DNA of 6,538 nt. It comes from an uncultured bacterium (GTDB lineage: Bacteria > Desulfobacterota > Binatia > HRBIN30). The stretch covers positions 1 through 6,538 of the forward strand of contig CALJUJ010000170.1 in assembly GCA_937975525.1 (NCBI GenBank), read 5' to 3'. Position 1 is the first letter of the stretch, and every line of letters begins with the position of its first letter. Positions 1-6,538 of this stretch are shown here, one piece after another. Below the pieces are notes generated by a model. It worked only from the letters and a program-made list of their open reading frames with translations. It ran no database searches and had not been told where the DNA came from. The position numbers were made by a program, and so were the translations under genes.

Positions 1-2
1 CG

Positions 3-995
3 GAGCACACGCTGAACCACCCCGACACGCTGGCGTTCATGCGCGAGCTGCGCCGCGTGGTCGACGGCCACGACGGGCGCGACCGTTTCCTCGTCGGCGA
101 GGTGATCGCCCCGATCGAGGAGGCGCGCGAGTTCTGCGGCGCGGCCGCCGACGGGCTGCACCTGATCTTCCTGTTCGATTCGCTGACGGCGCCGCTTCGG
201 GCCGACGCCGTGCGCGCCCTCCTGCAACGCTACGAGCGGCTGTTCGCCGAGCCGCTGCTGCCGACCTGGGTCTTCGGCAACCACGACCGGCGGCGCCGCA
301 TCTCGCGCCTCGGCGGCAGCTTCGAGCAGGCCAAGCTGAACGCAGCGTGGCAGCTGACCGCACGCGGGGTGCCGTTCCTCTACAACGGTGAAGAGGTGGG
401 CATCGAGCAGCACCACCTTCCCGTGGGCGACAGCCTCGATGCCGTCGTCGCGCGCTTCCGGCGCTGGCCTCAGGCCCTGTTCGACGGCCTCTGCGCCCTC
501 GCCGGCGAGTCGCTCAACCGCGACGAGTGCCGCACGCCGATGCAGTGGAGCGACGCGCCGCACGCCGGCTTCTGCCCCGCCGCGGTCGATCCCTGGTTGC
601 CGGTCACGCCGTCCTTCCGCGAACGCAACGTCGCCCGCCAACAGGGCGACATGGATTCGCTGTGGCACTGCTACCGGCGCCTGCTGCACGCCCGTCGCGA
701 GAGCCGCGCTCTGCACGCGGGGGCGCAAGAGCTACTGCCCGCCGATTCTCTGCCCGCCACGGTAGTCGGCTACGATCGCTTCAGCGCCGGCGACGACGAC
801 GGCGGTTGGGTTCGGGTGCTGCTCAACTGCGCGCCGGAGTCGGCGGCGGTGACCGTGCCCGCCGGCGCGCGCCCCTGGATCTCGACCCGGGCTCGGCCGC
901 CCGCCGTCGCCGACGGGCAGGTGCGCCTGCGCCCGTGGGAGGGTCTGCTGCTGGCCGGCGACGGGCCGCGTCCGACGCCGGGCAATCCATCGTGA
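3..995 (+). CDS. GH13 alpha-amylase-family glycosidase, 3' part only (oligo-1,6-glucosidase / alpha-glucosidase type)
   Basis: This is the C-terminal 330 residues of a glycoside hydrolase family 13 enzyme. The reading frame is open from base 3, so the start lies outside the window; the internal ATG at 39 is not the start. Two GH13 signatures are visible. Region III is FLVGEV, with the general-acid Glu at bases 99-101. Region IV is FGNHDR, with the transition-state Asp at 285-287. The catalytic nucleophile Asp (region II) would lie upstream. Further along, GVPFLYNGEEVG, RTPMQW near 525-550 and PWLPV near 590-605 are typical of oligo-1,6-glucosidase, alpha-glucosidase and trehalose-synthase relatives, which act on short alpha-glucans. 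The last 100 or so residues look like the usual C-terminal beta domain. Exact substrate cannot be told without the N-terminal half. About 80 bases separate it from the next gene, so co-transcription is possible but not shown. Confidence 0.93.
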   Translation, partial: EHTLNHPDTLAFMRELRRVVDGHDGRDRFLVGEVIAPIEEAREFCGAAADGLHLIFLFDSLTAPLRADAVRALLQRYERLFAEPLLPTWVFGNHDRRRRISRLGGSFEQAKLNAAWQLTARGVPFLYNGEEVGIEQHHLPVGDSLDAVVARFRRWPQALFDGLCALAGESLNRDECRTPMQWSDAPHAGFCPAAVDPWLPVTPSFRERNVARQQGDMDSLWHCYRRLLHARRESRALHAGAQELLPADSLPATVVGYDRFSAGDDDGGWVRVLLNCAPESAAVTVPAGARPWISTRARPPAVADGQVRLRPWEGLLLAGDGPRPTPGNPS

Positions 996-1025
996 AAACC
1001 GATCCAACGACCGTGAATTAGCTAT

Positions 1026-1054
1026 TTGCCGATGCGACGGCGATTGCCTAGAAA
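1026..1054 (+). promoter_or_regulatory. candidate sigma70-like promoter ahead of the receiver-sbtA-sbtB cluster
   Basis: TTGCCG at 1026-1031 and TAGAAA at 1049-1054 each match four of six consensus bases and are separated by exactly 17 bases. They lie in the short gap after the GH13 gene. A start about seven bases beyond the -10 would fall near 1061, just before the strong AGGAGGAA at 1063-1070, giving a very short leader. In GC-rich DNA such matches can arise by chance, and no other promoter evidence is visible. Confidence 0.3.
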
Positions 1055-1075
1055 GGCGCTCCAGGAGGAAGAGTG

Positions 1076-1579
1076 ATGACGATGAACTCGCTGATCACCC
1101 CGCCGCGACCGGCGGCCGCCGCCGAGCCCGCGACCCAGGCGCCCGAGCGCGCCGCGCCACGGACCCTGCGCGTTCTTCTCGGCCACGGCGACCGCGCCGA
1201 GCTGCGCCGCCTGCGCGGTGCCCTGCGCCACGCGGGATTCGACGTGGCCGCCTTCGAGTCGGGATTCGACCTCGTCGGCCATGCCCAGCCGTGGGTGTTT
1301 CGCGGCGCCGAGGTCGAGCCGCCCGATGCGATCGTCTGTGCCGCCAACCTCGCCGATTGGTCGGCGGCGGAAGTGCTCCGCATCCTGCGCGCCGGGGACG
1401 ATCGCACCCCGGTGATCGCTCTCGTCGCCAACGACCACGCCGGCATGCGCGCCCGGCTGTTCGCGCTCGGCGCCGACGCGGTGCGGCGTGCGGATCTCGA
1501 CGGCGCCGAGCTCGCCGAGCTCGTCGACACGCTGGTGACCGGCGCGGGGGGCGCCGGCGGCTGGCGGCACGCCGCATGA
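1076..1579 (+). CDS. degenerate (pseudo-)receiver domain protein, 167 aa
   Basis: This is a single-domain protein with a CheY-like receiver layout after an Ala/Pro-rich N-terminal tail of about 30 residues. Beta1 is LRVLLGHGD (31-39), beta3 is DAIVCAANL (84-92), beta4 is TPVIALVA (111-118), and GADAVRRAD (132-140) precedes the last helix. Placed against a normal receiver, the acidic pair is His37-Gly38, the phosphoacceptor Asp is Ala89, the switch Thr/Ser is Val117 and the conserved Lys is Ala139. It therefore should not accept phosphate in the usual way and may act as a protein-interaction module. Start choice: AGGAGG at 1063-1068 sits 7 bases before the ATG at 1076, better than the GTG at 1073 or the ATG at 1082. 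No output domain is present. It lies 28 bases upstream of sbtA, so a role with the transporter is plausible but inferred. The receiver assignment rests on reading by eye. Confidence 0.75.
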   Translation: MTMNSLITPPRPAAAAEPATQAPERAAPRTLRVLLGHGDRAELRRLRGALRHAGFDVAAFESGFDLVGHAQPWVFRGAEVEPPDAIVCAANLADWSAAEVLRILRAGDDRTPVIALVANDHAGMRARLFALGADAVRRADLDGAELAELVDTLVTGAGGAGGWRHAA

Positions 1580-1611
1580 TCGCCCTCGATCGGGCCACGC
1601 CCTGCCGATGA
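1576..1611 (+). promoter_or_regulatory. candidate 11-codon coupling mini-ORF bridging the receiver gene and sbtA
   Basis: An ATG at 1576 overlaps the receiver stop as ATGA (1576-1579) and opens an ORF encoding MIALDRATPCR. Its TGA at 1609-1611 overlaps the sbtA start, again as ATGA (1608-1611). No good Shine-Dalgarno sequence precedes sbtA itself, and only a weak GGCGG lies before the mini-ORF. The layout would let ribosomes ending on the receiver gene restart and be handed on to sbtA. Chance occurrence is possible and the peptide may have no function of its own. Confidence 0.3.
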
Positions 1612-2579
1612 GCTCCCTCGACCTCGTCGCCTCCAACCTCACCTCGCCGGTGGTGCTCGCATTCGTGCTCGGCATCCTCGCCGCGCTCGTGCGCAGCGAC
1701 CTCCGCCTGCCCGCGGACATCTACGCGGCGATTTCGATCTACCTCCTCTTCGCCATCGGCTTGAAGGGCGGCGCCGAGCTGTCGGTGACGCCCTTCGGCG
1801 ACTTCATCGGTCCGGCGCTGGCGACCCTGGCTCTCGGCGTCATCACGCCGCTCACCGCCTACGCCGCCGTGCGTCGCCTCGGCGGCTTCGACGTGGCCGA
1901 TGCGGCGGCCCTCGCGGCACACTACGGCTCCGTGTCGATGGTGACGTTTCTCGCCTGCATTTCTTTCCTGCAGGCGGTGGGCGTTCCGTTCGAAGCATTC
2001 GCTCCGGCGCTGGTCGTGCTCCTCGAGGTCCCGGCGATCGTCATCGGGCTGGCGATCGCGCGCGCCCAGCTGGGCGAGGAGGGCGGCTCGTGGGCGACGA
2101 CGCTGCACGAGATCTTCGCCGGCCGCGGCATCGTCCTGCTCGTCGGCGGGCTGCTCATCGGGTGGGTGGCCGGCAAGCCGGGCATGGAGAAGGTCTCCGG
2201 CTTCTTCGTCGTGCCGTTCCAGGGTGTGCTCGCACTCTTCCTGCTCGAAATGGGCATCGTCGCTGCGCGGCGCCTGCGCGACCTGCGCCAGGCCGGTTTG
2301 TTCCTGGCGGTGTTCGCGACGGTGGTGCCCCTGGTGCACGGCGTTCTGGGGGCCGTCCTCGGCGGTCTCGCCGGTCTGTCGCTCGGCGGCACCACCGTGC
2401 TCGCGGTTCTCGCCGCCAGCGCCTCGTACATCGCGGCGCCGGCCGCCGTGCGCATCGCCCTGCCGCAGGCGAATCCGAGCTACTACCTGACCGCATCGCT
2501 GGGCATCACGTTCCCGTTCAACCTGACGATCGGCATCCCGTACTGCTACTGGATCGCCCAGCTCGTGCACGGCGCGTAG
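1608..2579 (+). CDS. sbtA: SbtA-family sodium-dependent bicarbonate permease, 323 aa
   Basis: This is an integral inner-membrane protein of the SbtA (DUF897) family, whose cyanobacterial members import bicarbonate with sodium. About ten hydrophobic segments can be read, in two halves of about five, split by a hydrophilic stretch near residues 151-170. Family motifs include IGLKGGAELS (50-59) and HYGSVSMVTF (105-114) in the first half, and SASYIAAPAAVR (271-282) followed by NPSYYLTASLGITFP (289-303) in the second. It is shorter than the roughly 374-residue Synechocystis protein, mainly because the central loop is about 20 residues instead of about 70. From memory, the cyanobacterial second motif reads SSSDISGP; here the Asp is Tyr274, so the substrate may not be exactly the same. 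The ATG at 1608 is the only reasonable start, since no start codon lies in frame between it and 1575; it lacks a clear Shine-Dalgarno sequence. sbtB follows after 48 bases, supporting a transporter-regulator pair. Confidence 0.9.
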   Translation: MSSLDLVASNLTSPVVLAFVLGILAALVRSDLRLPADIYAAISIYLLFAIGLKGGAELSVTPFGDFIGPALATLALGVITPLTAYAAVRRLGGFDVADAAALAAHYGSVSMVTFLACISFLQAVGVPFEAFAPALVVLLEVPAIVIGLAIARAQLGEEGGSWATTLHEIFAGRGIVLLVGGLLIGWVAGKPGMEKVSGFFVVPFQGVLALFLLEMGIVAARRLRDLRQAGLFLAVFATVVPLVHGVLGAVLGGLAGLSLGGTTVLAVLAASASYIAAPAAVRIALPQANPSYYLTASLGITFPFNLTIGIPYCYWIAQLVHGA

Positions 2580-2627
2580 CCGCGACCAAGGCAGCGCACG
2601 CCGGCCACCTCACGAAGGGAGACGCGC

Positions 2628-3305
2628 ATGGACACGGTTCGCCTCAAGTTGGTGACGATCGTCGCGGAGGCGGTGATCGAAGACCGCCTGCTCGACGACC
2701 TGCGGCGGTTGGGATCGAAAGGGCACACCGTCGTGCCCGCGCAGGGAGAAGGGACGCGGGGCATCCGCGCCAGCGACTGGGAGGCGCGCAACATTCGCAT
2801 CGAGACCGTCGTCAGCAGCGAGGTCGCCGACGCGATCCTCGCCTGCCTGGCGAGCGACTACTTCGATCGCTGGGCGGTGATCGGCTTCGTCAGCGAGGTC
2901 GACGTCGTGCGCGGCCGTTGCGCGTCAATTCAGCTTGGCGAATTCCTGCTCGAGGCTGCGGTTCGCCACCACCTGGACGCCGGCGCGGGTGAGCATCTCG
3001 ACCAGGTCGGGGTCGGCGTCCTGGTCTTCGAACCAGAAGACCCGCACGTGCTTCTGAATCGCTTCGTGGGCGACGTGCAGCGCCGACGTCTCGTGCGCTC
3101 CCGGCAGCAGGACGACGATGTCGATGTCGCGTCGAATGTCGCGCAGGTGCTCGTTGCATGCGTGCCCGAGCAGCGTGCTGCACGTCGAATGAACCGGGAA
3201 GAGCTCGAAGTCGTAGGCGAGCAGGCGCCGGGCGCGCACCATCGCCTCCGACGACTCGTCGGCGTCGAGGCCGACGAGGGCGACCCGGCGCGAGGTCTTC
3301 AATAG
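2628..3305 (+). CDS. sbtB: SbtB-type PII-like protein with an anomalous read-through C-terminal extension
   Basis: Residues 1-97 form a PII-like SbtB domain. KLVTIVAEAVIEDRLLDDL (7-25) is beta1-alpha1, KGHTVV (31-36) is beta2, GEGTRGIRASDWEARNIRIE (40-59) is the T-loop and returning strand, and WAVIGFVSEVDVV (82-94) is the last strand. SbtB proteins are soluble trimers that bind adenine nucleotides, including cAMP in cyanobacteria, and control SbtA. The Arg residues in GTRGIR correspond to the T-loop GSRNVR of Synechocystis SbtB. The start is firm: AGGGAG at 2616-2621, six bases before the ATG. The domain is complete by about base 2920, where homologues normally stop, but here the frame continues to a TAG at 3303-3305, giving 225 aa. 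The last 125 or so residues are the same-register antisense of the CoA-binding gene and look non-natural. The cyanobacterial C-terminal redox Cys pair is not recognisable. The PII-like domain is certain enough; the tail is doubtful. Confidence 0.82.
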   Translation: MDTVRLKLVTIVAEAVIEDRLLDDLRRLGSKGHTVVPAQGEGTRGIRASDWEARNIRIETVVSSEVADAILACLASDYFDRWAVIGFVSEVDVVRGRCASIQLGEFLLEAAVRHHLDAGAGEHLDQVGVGVLVFEPEDPHVLLNRFVGDVQRRRLVRSRQQDDDVDVASNVAQVLVACVPEQRAARRMNREELEVVGEQAPGAHHRLRRLVGVEADEGDPARGLQ

Positions 3306-3374
3306 CTCGCGAATCTGCCAGTCGGGAGCGAGCACCTGCTCGCGGTGCTCGGCCGACTTGCGTGGAAGTGCCAT
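2925..3374 (-). CDS. CoA-binding-domain (YccU-like Rossmann) protein, 149 aa
   Basis: This is a small cytosolic protein of the CoA-binding family, the stand-alone version of the succinyl-CoA synthetase alpha-subunit Rossmann domain. RRVALVGLDADESSEAMVRA (29-48) is the first strand, glycine turn and helix. FELFPV (56-61) is the second strand, DIDIVVLL (83-90) the third, and HVRVFWFEDQDAD (109-121) and GVQVVANRSLEQEF (132-145) the later ones. Family members bind CoA in vitro, but their role is mostly unknown. Start choice: AGGAGGA (3387 down to 3381) lies six bases before the ATG at 3374. An in-frame upstream ATG at 3443 would add 23 Arg-rich residues without support. It departs from typical relatives in having PVHSTCS where PVNP is usual and WFEDQD where WLQ plus Gly is usual. 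It lies 171 bases downstream of acnA on the same strand, beyond a hairpin, and converges on sbtB, overlapping that gene's extended reading frame. Confidence 0.85.
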   Translation of the reverse strand: MALPRKSAEHREQVLAPDWQIRELLKTSRRVALVGLDADESSEAMVRARRLLAYDFELFPVHSTCSTLLGHACNEHLRDIRRDIDIVVLLPGAHETSALHVAHEAIQKHVRVFWFEDQDADPDLVEMLTRAGVQVVANRSLEQEFAKLN

Positions 3375-3394
3375 GGTCGGTCCTCCTGCGGTCG

Positions 3395-3409
3395 GCACGA
3401 CGCTCGTGC
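3395..3409 (-). repeat. short perfect inverted repeat in the leader of the CoA-binding gene
   Basis: GCACGA (3395-3400) and TCGTGC (3404-3409) are perfect inverted repeats around a three-base CGC loop. The repeat sits eight bases upstream of the Shine-Dalgarno sequence (3381-3387). It could be a small leader hairpin or an operator half-site pair, but it is short and the region is GC-rich. No convincing promoter hexamers were found between here and acnA. Confidence 0.3.
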
Positions 3410-3516
3410 GGCGGCGTGCACGTCTCGCAGGGAAGCAAGGCACGAGCCACGCCGGCCGCAGTAGTGGCGGCGTCGGCGCGCGGAGTCGGATTCGCCCGGC
3501 TGGGAACGGTGCCCCC

Positions 3517-3544
3517 GAGAGCGGGCGGCGCGCCCCCCGCTCTC
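3517..3544 (-). terminator. GC-rich hairpin directly downstream of acnA, terminator-like without a U tract
   Basis: GAGAGCGGG (3517-3525) and CCCGCTCTC (3536-3544) form a perfect 9-bp stem. The 10-base loop contains the palindrome GGCGCGCC (3527-3534), which could extend the structure. It begins one base past the acnA stop codon (3546-3548) in the direction of acnA transcription. No run of T follows on the minus strand, so it is not a textbook intrinsic terminator. It may slow polymerase, protect the 3' end of the acnA mRNA, or act with Rho. Confidence 0.45.
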
Positions 3545-3545
3545 C

Positions 3546-6320
<2,775 letters not shown>

Positions 6321-6370
6321 GTCGGTCTCCTGTCTGCGGTTGCGCGGTCCTGACCCTGCATCTTCTGATT

Positions 6371-6405
6371 CCCGGCGGTGCGAGGCAAGCGGCGTCCTTG
6401 CCGGG
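6371..6405 (-). promoter_or_regulatory. alternative hairpins in the acnA upstream region
   Basis: Two inverted repeats overlap here. GGCAAG (6384-6389) pairs perfectly with CTTGCC (6397-6402) around a 7-base loop. CCCGGC (6371-6376) pairs perfectly with GCCGGG (6400-6405). Both use bases 6400-6402, so they cannot form together. They lie 50-85 bases upstream of the acnA start, within a likely leader. Mutually exclusive stems can serve regulation, but short GC pairings like these are common by chance and the transcription start is unknown. Confidence 0.22.
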
Positions 6406-6446
6406 TAGTGCCCTAGATTGATTGTTGCGTGGGTGGGCGAACCGAA

Positions 6447-6511
6447 GGGGGCAGTCCCCATGGTGCGAAAGCACCCTTTCGGGCCGCTCCGCAGCCGTGG
6501 GGGCTGTCCCC
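6447..6511. repeat. palindromic REP-like element upstream of acnA
   Basis: Two 13-mers, GGGGGCAGTCCCC (6447-6459) and GGGGGCTGTCCCC (6499-6511), differ by one central base and are each nearly palindromic. As RNA they can pair with each other over all 13 positions (11 Watson-Crick and two G-U), and A6460-T6498 and T6461-G6497 extend this to 15. Inside lies a perfect 5-bp hairpin, GGTGC (6462-6466) with GCACC (6471-6475), capped by a GAAA tetraloop. This is the architecture of a repetitive extragenic palindrome or of a small structured element. It lies about 127 bases upstream of the acnA start. No transposase is visible in the window. Confidence 0.55.
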
Positions 6512-6538
6512 GTTTCTCGCGATCGAAATCGAAGTGCC

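Noticed and set aside
1095..2570. A 491-codon open frame on the - strand covering the receiver gene and sbtA.
   Set aside because: It lies in same-register antisense over sbtA, has an Arg/Glu/His-rich unnatural composition, and covers two genes with clear family motifs.
2090..2992. A 300-codon + frame across the sbtA-sbtB junction.
   Set aside because: It is an out-of-frame shadow with Arg/Ala-rich sequence. Its only use here is that its stop at 2990 is the first + strand stop after the SbtB domain.
3375..3443. N-terminal extension of the CoA-binding protein from the ATG at 3443.
   Set aside because: The added 23 residues are Arg-rich without homology, and AGGAGGA sits at the right distance from the ATG at 3374.
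6321..6461. N-terminal extension of aconitase from the ATG at 6461.
   Set aside because: The extra 47 residues are unlike any aconitase N terminus and run through the palindromic element. A good Shine-Dalgarno sequence precedes the ATG at 6320, which gives MPANPFQARRTL.

Overview
The window is high-GC bacterial DNA with dense, ordinary coding. It suits a chromosome of a high-GC Gram-negative lineage such as Acidobacteriota or a former deltaproteobacterial group, but nothing in it fixes the taxon. It holds six protein genes, four on the + strand and two on the - strand. There are no tRNA, rRNA, CRISPR or transposase genes, and no gene-free stretch exceeds about 300 bases. The longest non-coding stretch is 6321-6538.

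Plus strand, left to right: the 3' end of a GH13 alpha-glucosidase / oligo-1,6-glucosidase-type enzyme (3-995); a small receiver-fold protein with every phosphorylation residue replaced (1076-1579); an SbtA-family sodium-dependent bicarbonate permease (1608-2579); and an SbtB-type PII-like regulator (from 2628). The last three are closely spaced and look like one transcription unit: a transporter, its nucleotide-sensing partner, and an unphosphorylatable receiver in front. An 11-codon mini-ORF bridges the receiver stop and the sbtA start with an ATGA overlap at each end, which suggests translational coupling.

Minus strand, right to left: acnA-type aconitase (6320-3546), a GC-rich hairpin just after its stop, and then a CoA-binding-domain protein (3374-2925). 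These converge on the sbt genes.

The most unusual point is the convergent junction. The recognisable SbtB domain ends near 2920, but no stop follows it in any + frame until 2990, and in the sbtB frame not until 3303. The sbtB ORF therefore runs antisense through most of the CoA-binding gene. Upstream of acnA, at 6447-6511, lies a palindromic element of REP type: two near-identical 13-mers that can pair around a GAAA-tetraloop hairpin.

I see no evidence for a wholly new multi-gene system. The best lead is the receiver-sbtA-sbtB cassette, with its substituted motifs and bridging mini-ORF. It may be an inorganic-carbon or related anion uptake module outside the cyanobacteria.
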